Origin: Mikania micrantha
Lineage: Eukaryota; Streptophyta; Magnoliopsida; Asterales; Asteraceae
Reading direction: 5' to 3'
Length of the DNA stretch: 64,000 bases
Assembly (NCBI GenBank): GCA_009363875.1
Contig: CM018691.1
Span: 120,901,404 to 120,965,403 of the forward strand
Position 1 is the first letter of the stretch. Each line of letters opens with the position of its first letter. Below, piece by piece: positions 54,906 to 64,000 of the stretch. The notes under the pieces were generated by a model, which saw only the letters and a list, made by a program, of their open reading frames with translations, made no database searches and had not been told where the DNA came from. Made by a program: the position numbers and the translations under genes.

Positions 54906-55390
54906 CATAAAACTTCACATAAGTCTATTGAGGAATCCAAAACAACTGACTGTCTCAATCTGCTTCATATGGATCTGTTTGGTCTAGTGAAGGTAGCCAG
55001 TTTGGCAAGAAAGAGATATTGTTTAGTTTTTGTGATGACTACTCAAGATTTTGCTGGACCTTCCTTCTCTTTAGCAAAGATGAGACTTCTGATAAAATAA
55101 TTGCCCTTATCACCCAACTTGAAAGACAATTTGGTCTTCCTGTCAAAACAATAAGGAGTGATAATGGCACTGAATTCAAGAATCAGGTTCTTGATAAGTT
55201 CTCCATCAATAAAGGAATCCTTAGACAATATAGTGTTCCTAGAACTCCTGCTTAAAATGGAGTTGTGGAAAGAAAGAATATGACACTTATTGAAGCTGCA
55301 AGAACTATGCTTGCAGACTCAGGATTGCCTTTATCCTTCTGGGCCGAGGCAGTAAACACTGCTTGCTATGCTTAAACAGAGTTCACATTG
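54906..55390 (+). pseudogene. pol: SIRE-B integrase core
   Basis: LLHMDLFGLV (first Asp), FCDDYSRFCWTF, IRSDNGTEFKNQ (second Asp) and NGVVERKNMTLIEAAR (Glu) are recognisable. Small deletions near 55030 and stops at 55254-55256 (where Gln is usual before NGV) and near 55374 break it. The catalytic triad itself is still coded. Confidence 0.82.
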
Positions 55391-57090
55391 TGAAGAGGCA
55401 TAAGAAGACTGCCTATGAAGTCCTTCATAACATAAAGCCTCTCATTTCTTTCTTCAATGTTTTCGGGTGTCCCTGTTTCATTTTGAACACAAAAGACTCT
55501 TTATCAAAGTTTGCTGCTAAAGTTGACTCTGGATATTTTGTTGGATACTCTCAGACCTATAAGGCTTACCGAGCTTTCAATCTCATGACCAAAATTGTTG
55601 AGGAAACTATTGATGTCAAATTCAATGAATCTGCATCAACTTCATCTTTCCCATCTGCTCCTGATGATCTCTTCGATCTTGAAAGCTTCACCTACATTTC
55701 TTCTACCCCCTCTTATTCTCCTGCTTCAGAATCATGTCAAACTTCTAAAGATCTATCCTCTCTTGAGGAATGTTCAGTATCTAAATTCTTTACCTCCATT
55801 CCTTCCAATCACATAAATTCTCAAGAACAAGATGAAAAAATGTCTACTCCGTTATCCCCAGCCTTGGATAATGTACATGTAGATGTTCCTGAACATGTTC
55901 ATACTTCCCCACCAGAAAACTTTCCTGGCCCCACTGAAAATTCACCTTCTTCCAATGATGCCTCTACAAATAACTGTTTGGAAATCATTCCTTTCAGCAG
56001 AAATCATCCTCTAGAACAGATCTTAGGTGATTTAAATAAAGGTGTTCAAACTAGGAGCCACATTTCAAACTTCTGCCTTCATGCAGCCTTCTTGTCCCAA
56101 GTTGAGCCTTCCAAATATCAGGAAGCTCTTAAAGATAATAATTGGGTAGAGGCTATGCAAGATGAACTATTACAGTTCAAAAGGCAAAATGTTTGGACTC
56201 TCTGCCCTTTGCCAGCAGGAAAATATCCTATCGGAACTCGATGGGTATTCAGAATTAAAACAGATGACAGAGGCATCGTGATAAAAAATAAAGCCAGATT
56301 GGTAGTGCAAGGGTACTGCCAAGAGGAAGGCATCGATTATGATGAAACCTTTGCTCCTGTGGCCAAACTAGAAGCCATCAGACTCCTCCTAGCATTTGCT
56401 AACTCCCATAATATAAAGGTATATCAAATGGATATAAAAAGTGCATTCATGTATGGGACTATAAAGGAGGAGGTCTATGTGTGTCAACCTCCAGGATTTG
56501 ATGATGTTCATCATCCTGATTAGGTATACAGATTAGACAAAGCACTTTATGGTCTAAAGCAGGCACCCAGAGCATGGTATGACATTCTTTCTCAATTTCT
56601 TCTTTCTAATAAATTTTCTCGGGGAACCATTGATAAGACTTTGTTCATCAAGAGGGTAGACAAGGAATTTTTTCTGGTCCAAATTTATGTCGATGACATC
56701 ATTTTTGGATCCACAAAACCTTCCTTGTGTGAACAATTTTCTAATTTAATGTCTTCTAAGTTTGAAATGAGTGCTTTATGTGAATTAAAAACATTTTTAG
56801 GACTCCAAGTCAAACAAACCCCCAATAGGACTTTCATTCATCAATCTAAATATGTAAAGGATCTTTTAAATAAATTTGATATGAATGGTTACAAAATAAT
56901 CTCTACCCCCATGGCTAAAAGTCCAGGAATAAGTCCAGATGAAAATGGTGAACCTATAGATCAAACCCTCTACAGGTTCATGATTGGAACTTTGATGTAT
57001 CTTACTGCATCGAGGCCAGACATCATGCATGCAACATTTTCTGTGCAAGATAACAGTCAGCCCCCAAACAATCCCACTTGTCATATGTGA
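55363..57090 (+). pseudogene. pol: SIRE-B integrase end and reverse transcriptase
   Basis: 386 open codons (55363-56523) run from NRVHIVKRHKKTAYEVL through a Ser/Pro-rich linker to RT (GTRWVFRIKTDDRG, YQMDIKSAFMYGTI). They end at a TAG (56521-56523) where Gln precedes VYRLDKALYGLKQAPRAWYD. The second half (56524-57090) has the catalytic IYVDDIIFGST and LMYLTASRPDIMHAT, then a frameshift near 57060. RT catalytic residues are intact. Confidence 0.87.
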
Positions 57091-57614
57091 AGAGGATACT
57101 CAGGTATCTTAAAGGCACTCCTGTGCTAGGCATCTGGTATCCTGCTAATCAGACTTGTAAGCTTGTTGGTTTTTCAGACAGTGATTATGCTGGATGCTCG
57201 CTCACCAGAAAGTCTACTTCGGGAGGATATCAATTCTTTGCAAACTGCTTAGTGTCATGGCAAAGCAAGAAGCAAACGTCGGTGTCAAACTAAACTGCTG
57301 AAGCTGAGTACATTGCAGCAGCCCATTGCACTGCCCAAATCCTTTGGTTGCAATACCAACTGCTGGATTTTGTAATAACTGAACTAAAAACACCTCTCCT
57401 AATAGACAGCGAAGCTGCCAAAAAATATAATAAAGAATCCTGTCTACCATTCTAAAACCAACCACATTGAAATAAGGCATCACTTCATTAGAGACTGTTT
57501 TGAAAAGGGACTAATTGTCCCAGAACATGTCTCTATAAGTGACAAAATAGCGGACATATTTACGAAACCCTTGGACTCTTCAACTTTTCTAAGTTTGTGG
57601 CCAAATTGGGAATG
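57078..57614 (+). pseudogene. pol: SIRE-B RNase H
   Basis: LVGFSDSDYAGCSLTRKSTSGGYQFF and SWQSKKQTSVSN are open, then a TAA (57291-57293) replaces a Ser/Thr codon before AEAEYIAAAHCTAQILWL. The C-terminal IRHHFIRDCFEKGLI and ADIFTKPLDSSTF follow in shifted frames. This is the end of pol; the non-coding spacer follows. Confidence 0.83.
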
Positions 57615-57739
57615 ATAAATATGAGCTAATAAACATGGTTAAGAATATGTTTCTTAAACATTTAAATAAATACATAAAAGGAAAATCTTCAATGATTATC
57701 CTAACAACAGATATTTGATAAATCACTGATGAAGCGACC

Positions 57740-57966
57740 TTGGTCTCTCTCAGTGGTTATCCCATAACACGGTTAATGGTTATGATAACCACTGTTTCAT
57801 ATCTATCCGCGGTTAAAACTTCCGTTGTTACATTTTAAAACCCTCCGTGGTTTATTTCTCTTCTGATGTCCCTTTTCCTTCCGAGACTTTTAACCTCATT
57901 ACTTATCCGTGGTTACTTCGCTTCCGAGGATAAGGTTCTTCCGATGTTAAAAATCTCCGTGGTTAA
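57740..57966 (+). repeat. CCGTGGTTA motif cluster with inverted repeat upstream of SIRE-B aORF
   Basis: Copies and variants (CAGTGGTTA, CACGGTTA, CCGCGGTTA, CCGTTGTTA, CCGTGGTTT, CCGTGGTTA, CCGATGTTA, CCGTGGTTA) alternate with CTTCCGA phrases. The cluster ends eight bases before the TATA-like box. Confidence 0.7.
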
Positions 57967-57973
57967 CTTCTTT

Positions 57974-57981
57974 TATATATA
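57974..57981 (+). promoter_or_regulatory. Candidate internal TATA box for SIRE-B aORF
   Basis: TATATATA directly after the motif cluster, about 670 bp before the aORF ATG, close to the distance in SIRE-A (about 740 bp). Motif and position only. Confidence 0.4.
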
Positions 57982-58647
57982 GTTAACTAATTCTTGAGCC
58001 TTACGTCTGATTTGACGGTCACTAATCGCTCTGCAAGATTAGACACCCTACAAATAATTGAATTGACCCTCATTAATTGTTCTCACGGCTCGATAATATC
58101 TTTGCATTTTACCTTTTTACCGTTCTCTTCTCTAATGACCACTGATATTATTTATATCATTGGTTACCCTCTTAAATCGTTCAGTTCTTCACAGTAACTT
58201 AATGAAGTTGCTTGATCTTCATTTGATCAAGAAAAATCTTCGTTCAAATTTGAATCTTCTGAATGCTGCTCATGGTGAAGGACAACTGCTTCTCAGGCAT
58301 GTCGCCTGGCACGACGCACCTACACTGATTCCGTCTGAGCTTCATACTCATGATGATGGTGTAACGGCATCGGACCATGTTTCATTCCTTACAAAGCTTT
58401 GTCTGTACTTCTGGGTGTGCTTGAACGTACTTCTTTGTCGTTTGTTCTTCTCTCTCTTGCTCACAGTTTTGTCCAATGGGTAAAAACTCTAAGGTAAAGC
58501 TTTTGATAAGTTATAAGTAGTGGCACTTTTTATTTTTGAAACCGCCCTAGTGTGCGAACGGTAAACTTCCTAATCTCTTTTTTTCTGAAGCAAATTTTGT
58601 ATTCACATTTTGCGCTCATAACTGTTTGGTGTTCATCGTCGCAAAAA

Positions 58648-58818
58648 ATGGCATCTGAAGCTTTGAAAATCAAGCCGATCCACAGCCTCGGAGCTTTCCT
58701 TGTTAAATCTTCTGAGTACCCTCACTACAATGAAGCAATCGACATTCTGGTAAACTCCTTCATTCATACTGCTCTCATCCTAAGTCCTCCTATCTCAAAA
58801 GTTGCTCTAAACCAGTTT
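58648..58818 (+). pseudogene. SIRE-B aORF, 5' part, cut by solo LTR 2
   Basis: ATG 58648 (MASEALKIKP) opens 57 codons ending in KVALNQF, where the LTR inserts. The layout corresponds to the start of SIRE-A aORF (short lead, then FL-x-S, YNEAIDILVNS and LxxFW-like region, the Trp being after the insertion). The frame continues at 62924. A short pyrimidine tract ending in an AG about 60 bp upstream could be a splice acceptor, but less clearly than in SIRE-A. Confidence 0.75.
58814..58818. repeat. Target site duplication AGTTT, left
   Basis: AGTTT before solo LTR 2, repeated at 62919-62923. Confidence 0.9.
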
Positions 58819-59499
58819 TGTCACACTCCGAGCCGGCGGGCCGGATCGTGTGTCCTGTCGGGCGGAAAGGCCTCGGGGCGCGGTATCAGGAATGATAATC
58901 ATGATGATCAGATTGTTTACAATTCACATGACATATAATGAGAAACTGCTAAATGAAAATAGAATTACAAAGTTAATTTACATCAGTTTTGTTCATAATT
59001 TAACAATGTAAATCTATTATCAACATCATAATTCTTCTATCTTGTATCTGCACAAGATATACAAAATAATCTGTAAAATGATGTTCAAAATATGCAGTCC
59101 AAAATACTAGGTCCTCTATCTAGTATCCTAGTCCAAAAGCAATAACTTCTACTCAGACCTGTTCGTCACCTGAGAATTCATGCAAAAAGATCAAGCCAAC
59201 ACATGGTTGGTGAGTTCATATAGTTTTATTTTAAAATGAATTTGAATAAACCGTTCGAATGACAACCTTAACCTGACCATCAACCACCTATACCATCTAG
59301 TTCAGTATGCTTATATATAGGGCATATGTAGGGTCTAACTTACCGCTTGCCCAGCCACCGTCCCACCATATACCAAACCACATGATATATTGTTCCTGGT
59401 GATAATTAAGTATTTCATCCCATACCTTTGATTCACAACGTTTGATTACCGTGAAATCTGTTTACCTTGATCCCCCGAAATAACAACCTTAACCTCATC

Positions 59500-59612
59500 A
59501 ACAACCACCTATGTTATCCAATCAAGTATGTTTATATATAGGGCAAATGTAGGGTCGAACTTACCGCCTGCCCAGCCACTGTCCCACCACATATCGGACT
59601 GCTTAACATATT
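59500..59612 (-). other. Conserved loop closed by complementary arms (solo LTR 2, instance b)
   Basis: Arms TATGTTA (59510-59516) and TAACATA (59604-59610) enclose the loop landmarks TATATAGGGCA, GGGTCGAAC and CCACTGTCCCACCAC. Instance a at about 59290-59400 has weaker arms. Confidence 0.55.
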
Positions 59613-61584
59613 GTTGTTAATGATAATTAAGCGTTTCATTCCATCCATCGTCATATTAGATTTTGATTTCCACAAATTGAAATACTACTGATTTCTTGAG
59701 TTCATCACGTATTCATGATCAACCATAGCACTTGCAGAAACATGATATTAAATGCTTAATTAAATGAATAATTAATCATTTAAATACAACTAAGACATGA
59801 TGTTTGGGCCTTATTTGACTCAAGAAATTAGTCTTAGTTGTTGGTGGTGTCTAATTTGTATCGTCTCACACGTGGCCCATATCAGGCATGACCCAAATGA
59901 GTCTACCTGTATGTGTCGGGACTTTCATGATGTGCCCATATAAGCTTGACCTTCAGGTCTACTGTACATGTCGGGACTTTAGGATATCCTTTGATTTTGA
60001 TCGCCTTTGTTCTTTAGAATTCGTTTGATCGTTTGATTTATGCCCATATAGCATGACTATAAAAGTCTACTATTTATGCCGGGACTTTCCGTGTGTTAAC
60101 ACGTGGTCTCGATCTGCATACAACTGACATCCACCTTGAATTGTTCGTTATTGATTCCATTAGTTCTTTGATTCACACACGGATATGATTTCCTTGATTC
60201 TGATCCTTAGAATTCCATGGCTACAACACTGAGTTTAGATTCTTGAATTTGATCCTTAGTTTTATTGAACACACATTGAATGTAGATTCCTTGGATTTGA
60301 TCTTTAGTTTTAGTTTTCTTGATCACACACTGAATTTAGTTTCTTTGAATAGAATAATTGTTTGATTAGAATTATTGTCTTAATCATAAGAGTAATTTAT
60401 TAATTCGTTGATTAAACCTGTATATCATTTACCTAGACAGGAGTCTAGGATACATTTGTGTATATAAAACATACAATAAGTAAAAGCATTTACATAAATC
60501 ATATTTTAAAGAAAAAGGTTTACGCATGCTTCTCAGCCCCGCGTTTGAAAACAAAATGTTTAAAATAAAGGGGCAATGAACTCACCTGTGTTGCTATGTA
60601 ATGATTCACAACAAAATGCGCACTCTTTACTTGTATATTAAGTGTCTTCAGTACATGAGTTGTTTTAAGATGATTCGAATACTATAAGTATTTATAATAG
60701 ACTTATCTAGGATTTCGGTCTCGGTGTGCAACTATGTGTCCTAAGTTTTACTAATGTGTTGCTATGATTTTCTCTAACTATTCTAAATTTATTACCTATT
60801 TATAAACCCTTATCCCATGAATAGTCATTATTAAACCTTAGTTATGTAAGGTTTATGTTGTTTACATTCAAAGTCTTTTAATTAAAACATTTTAAACAAT
60901 TCATTTTAAGTTAGATCATTAAGTTAGAATTCATTTAATTTAATTTAAAGAAGTTTATAAATCAATTTCTTTTACTAAAAACACAAATTATTTTAAGAAA
61001 ATATAACTTGACATGATTAGACTTAGGTTAATCTCATTCGATTAACCTTAAGCCCGTTACAAGATCTTAATTTTCCCATGGTTCTTTGATCGCTCATGTG
61101 TATAGCCCATCCTAGAAAGTTCAAGTGAACCATCTAATGTAGTTATATGTTTTCATGAAATTTCTAAGCGTTAGATGTTAATAGTGAAATCAACACCCAT
61201 AAGTCCATAACCTTAGACTATTGTTTTGATCCTCAATGAATTCTCAAGTGTGTTGAACTCAAATGATGTCCACAACCCATGTTTATATGTCAATATGATT
61301 TAAGAAACCTTGGCCTTTAAAACCCTATTCATAATTTCATTAAATGAGGCACGTGTGTTTTTAACCCAACTTACATTCGCGAACCCATGTTTACTCATCA
61401 TTGTCATTTAGAAAATCTTTAGTGTTAAACTTTGCATGTGTAGTTTACAAAACCCTTTAGCACCCTTGTAAAACCCTAATAGATCTTCCATGCATGTAAT
61501 CTACATAAATATCCCATGCATGCATGAAATGCGTGTAAGTGATTAAACCTTCCCATTCAAGTTCACTATGTCAACACCCTTGGC

Positions 61585-61915
61585 CGAATAGAGCAGTTCC
61601 CACGAATGGGCCTTGGCCGAATAGGTGGTCATGCGACTGAAGGGTTCGGTTGGCAGGATAGGCCGAATGAAGACTTGGCATGCGAATGGGACTTGCTTGG
61701 CTGAATGAGAGCTGGTGCGTATGAGGCTTGGACCGAATCAGGGGCTCGTGCGAATGAGAACAACATGGCCGAGTGAGGGGTGGCCTAATGAGGCTTGTAC
61801 CGACTAGAGGCAGGCGTATGGCTCCTTCGGCCGCATGTGGCTCAATCGGTGGGTCTCCTTCGGCCTTGGCCATTCGGCCGGCCTGTGGGTGAGCTCATTC
61901 GGTCATTCGAACCAG
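61585..61915 (-). repeat. CCGAAT/CGAATG motif array in solo LTR 2
   Basis: More than ten copies of CCGAAT, GCGAATG and reverse forms (CATTCGGCC) are spread over about 330 bp. The array occupies the place of the GGTTCG array of solo LTR 1. Confidence 0.7.
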
Positions 61916-62918
61916 TTGGGTGCAGCCCCTACTTTCGAACCTCATGACCACACCATGAGATGTAGCAAGTCCCTAACCCATTCCCAAGCGTCTTAGTGTA
62001 GAAACCCTAAAACCGAGATACACAACTCATTTTTACCTCGATTTGGTTGGTTCAAAGCCCAGATCGTTTGTACATTCGAGATCTACAGGTTGTTGTGGTC
62101 GTTTTGACACCAAGAGGGCTCGATTTGGTGAAGAAACGAGAGATCTAGGGCTTGGAAATCTAGAGAGAGAAAGTAGAGAGAGAAAGAGTGAATGAAAATG
62201 GTGGTGTTGGAGCTGGTAGGTGAGGGAATAATGGGCATTTAATGCCTCGTTAAAGTCTTTCGAACACCCAGTGTGTTCGGTCTTGTTTGGTTTCGCTCGG
62301 TTTCGCGTAGAGGCGTCGGTTTCCTTTCGTTTTCGTGACGATTCGTTACGGTTTTAAAAGTGGAATTTGAAAATTTAATTTAGGTGATAATTCCTAGTAA
62401 ATTAACTAGATATCTTCCATTTATTTTAAATTTATGAAAATATTACATTTACCTGTTTAAATCGAATCGTACCGTCGTCGCGCGTATTCGTTCGAATCGT
62501 CACCCGTACGAATACGACGATAACTACACTTTTCAATATGGTTTTCTAATTATTAGACATCATTCAGAACGTTAAACTTTCAGATAGATTCGTACAGATT
62601 GTCACCTATGCGAATAATCCGTCGCTTTAGCATTCACGTAATGACATCCGTTGTTGTTTTGTTTTGTACAATCTCACATATGTTTATACATAATAAAATC
62701 CTAACTAACAATCACGTGATGGTTCTGTGTCGTCAGATAAATGTCTGGCTGTTGAACCATAATTCTGAGTTATGTTTCTGCAATGACTGTGAAATTGTTC
62801 TATGATAAACATGAGATGATAATGATATACATGAAATAAACATAGTTTGTACCTGAGTTACTGTGCAAGTTACTGTGTAGATCACTGTTTTGGTTATGTT
62901 TCCGGCACTGATGTTATA

Positions 62919-62923
62919 AGTTT
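62919..62923. repeat. Target site duplication AGTTT, right
   Basis: It matches 58814-58818. Confidence 0.9.
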
Positions 62924-63945
62924 TGGGCAAACTCCTCCTTGGTGACAAAGGATGACTCTGTTGAAAGCATCACTTCGGTGGTCGCTGGTCAACAAGTCAC
63001 CCTCACCCCTCCAAAATAAGTGTTGCCCTAAACCTGATCGACACCGAAGCTCCCACAACTGTTTCTCTAAAACTTCTCCATATTGCTTTTGGTCAATGTG
63101 ATTATCAGGGTGACCTGAAAAACAAGACCTTGTACAAAGCCTTCTTCTACCCTAAGTACAAGTTCCTGTATCATACCATTTTACAGTGTCTGTCTCAAAA
63201 GTCGACGAGTTGGGGAGAAATGCCATTTGACATGAAATATGTCATGTATGTTGTTCTGTCCAACGAAAAGGTCAACTTGTCTCAAATAATTTTTGACAAT
63301 ATGGTACATCATCAGAAAAAATCCCAAGTTTCTATTGTATCCTCGGTTTGTGATGGCTTGTCTCTTTGCCGATCTTAATAACGTTTGTCATATTGCTCCT
63401 CTCACTACTATCAAGAGCATTGACAAACAAGTGTTCACCAGATTGAACAGTGATGCAAGACAAATGGATGACGCTGAGGAAACACCCATCCTCGGTGAAC
63501 CCACATCCACCTCTTCTTCCACACCTGTACAGGTACCGACCAAAAGAAAAGCCTCTACCAATGCCTCTAAATCTAAAAAGCGCAAAAAGACTGTTTAGGA
63601 AGATGAGATCCCTGAACATGTCTCTGCCCCACTGGACAATTGGATACATCTGTTCTATCCTCACAGGTGAATCAAGCATCGCCACCCCAGCTAGCTCCTC
63701 ATCAATCCTCTCAACAGGATGATGTTGTATTCCAAAGGGAACCCTCTCTAACCACTGAAATGTCACTTGACACTCAGATGGAAGTCCACTCTCCTAAGGA
63801 CATCTCTGTTTCTTCTCCACAAATGGCCCCTCACTCTCCTACCCATGTTCTCCATGAGATTGACTCTGTGTTTGAGCAACTTGGTTCTTCTCCACCCTCA
63901 CCAATAGAGGAACTGCGCCATCAAACCTTTGCTCAAACTCATTAA
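62924..63945 (+). pseudogene. SIRE-B aORF, remainder
   Basis: It continues with WANSSLVTKDDSVES, then after a frameshift near 63015 with LIDTEAPTTVSLKLLHIAFGQ, CDYQGDLKNKTLYKAF and YPKYKFLYHTILQCLSQ, and after another near 63295 with NPKFLLYPRFVMACLFADL. The order of CxYxGD, KAF, (F/Y)KxL-H-L-CL, G-x-M and LYPRF motifs matches SIRE-A aORF residues about 120-220, proving shared ancestry. A Lys-rich end (KRKASTNASKSKKRKKTV) resembles a nuclear localisation signal and stops at 63597. A further Ser/Pro-rich frame (63640-63945) is probably later aORF sequence; the rest lies beyond the window. Confidence 0.8.
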
Positions 63946-64000
63946 TCTCCTACCCATGGAGAAGAGGATGAGATCAGGATGTCCAGTCCATCTAGACATC

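Larger units (their letters stand above)
57615..58647 (+). other. Non-coding spacer between SIRE-B pol and aORF
   Basis: It holds a perfect 11-bp inverted repeat CAGTGGTTATC (57751-57761) and GATAACCACTG (57784-57794). Repeated CCGTGGTTA-like motifs lie at about 57770-57966, and a TATA-like box at 57974-57981. Short ORFs here have no recognisable content. The layout parallels the spacer of SIRE-A. Confidence 0.7.
58819..62918 (-). mobile_element. Solo LTR 2 (4,100 bp), same gypsy family as solo LTR 1
   Basis: It starts TGTCACACTCCGAGCC and ends GGCACTGATGTTATA, with perfect AGTTT duplications. The terminal CA has become TA, a change also in the copy-1 remnant (37405), so it predates the duplication. 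It contains two loop-and-arms instances (about 59290-59400 and 59500-59612), three GGGACTTT-ending units (59885-60088) and a CCGAAT motif array (61585-61915). No coding sequence and no internal region. It interrupts the SIRE-B aORF. Confidence 0.92.
37425..62941. repeat. Segmental tandem duplication, copy 2 (25.5 kb)
   Basis: It carries the same order of elements as 18215-37428, with the SIRE-B body and solo LTR 2 complete. It lacks solo LTR 1 and has private deletions in L3 and L4. Confidence 0.85.
51645..64000 (+). mobile_element. SIRE-B: decayed Sirevirus-type copia element, 3' end beyond window
   Basis: Partial 5' LTR, primer site, gag, protease, integrase, RT, RNase H, a non-coding spacer and an aORF, with a 4.1-kb solo LTR nested in the aORF. 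There are many stops and frameshifts in every domain. The layout matches SIRE-A, but sequence and repeats before the aORF differ, so it is a separate family of the same lineage. The 3' LTR is not reached. Confidence 0.9.

Noticed and set aside
58552..58647. Upstream extension of the SIRE-B aORF before ATG 58648
   Set aside because: Hydrophobic codons from a T-rich stretch without an ATG in this part; ATG 58648 has the better context and a protein start similar to SIRE-A.
61571..61873. Minus-strand 100-codon ORF in solo LTR 2
   Set aside because: Pro/His/Ser-rich translation of the CCGAAT array inside a non-coding LTR.

Overview
This 64 kb window is plant (eudicot-type) genomic DNA made almost entirely of transposable elements. 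I found no convincing host gene, rRNA, tRNA or CRISPR array. Ty1/copia elements of the Sirevirus type carrying a large extra ORF, very long (2.6-4.1 kb) LTRs of chromodomain-type Ty3/gypsy elements, a ZMYM1-like hAT element and a 5S-containing Cassandra TRIM suggest a large-genome dicot. The extra-ORF type recalls Asteraceae, but that is memory-based and unproven.

Layout. (1) 1-11754, plus strand: Sirevirus SIRE-A, entering the window inside gag. It has gag (one internal stop), an intact pol of about 1,110 aa, a 2.2 kb non-coding stretch with palindrome arrays, an intact 1,179-aa additional ORF (aORF), a polypurine tract and a 646-bp 3' LTR. (2) 11755-14596: hAT transposase-like element with an internal deletion; SIRE-A seems to have landed in its 5' part. 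(3) 14597-19516, minus strand: decayed copia element COP-1 whose RNase H is split by a complete 630-bp Cassandra TRIM (15545-16174). (4) 19517-20521: LTR-like fragment. (5) 20522-35960, minus strand: gypsy element G1/1 with LTRs L1 and L2; its leader carries a 3.9-kb solo LTR with perfect TSDs (29521-33419). (6) 35961-37428: a gypsy pol end fused to the 5' end of a second Sirevirus, then to a solo-LTR remnant. (7) 37425-51644: a second copy of the COP-1 fragment, LTR-like fragment and gypsy element (G1/2, L3 and L4). (8) 51645-64000, plus strand: Sirevirus SIRE-B, heavily mutated, whose aORF is split by a 4.1-kb solo LTR (58819-62918).

The simplest history of the right three quarters is one tandem segmental duplication. 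Copy 1 is 18215-37428 and copy 2 is 37425-62941, joined at a 4-bp microhomology (CTTG). Copy 1 later gained the 3.9-kb solo LTR (empty site at 48036-48040 in copy 2) and lost about 10 kb of SIRE-B. Three of the four gypsy LTRs also carry private deletions.

Two signals look most worth following. The gypsy LTRs, their leaders and both solo LTRs repeatedly carry a conserved loop of about 50 nt closed by complementary arms. The arm sequences differ between instances while pairing is kept, which is the signature of a selected RNA or DNA structure. Second, both Sireviruses show the same arrangement before the aORF (inverted-repeat array, TATA-like box, leader, then aORF) with unrelated sequences, suggesting that the aORF is an independently transcribed unit inside the retrotransposon.

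All calls rest on reading the sequence by eye. Family names come from recognised motifs, and identities quoted are estimates.
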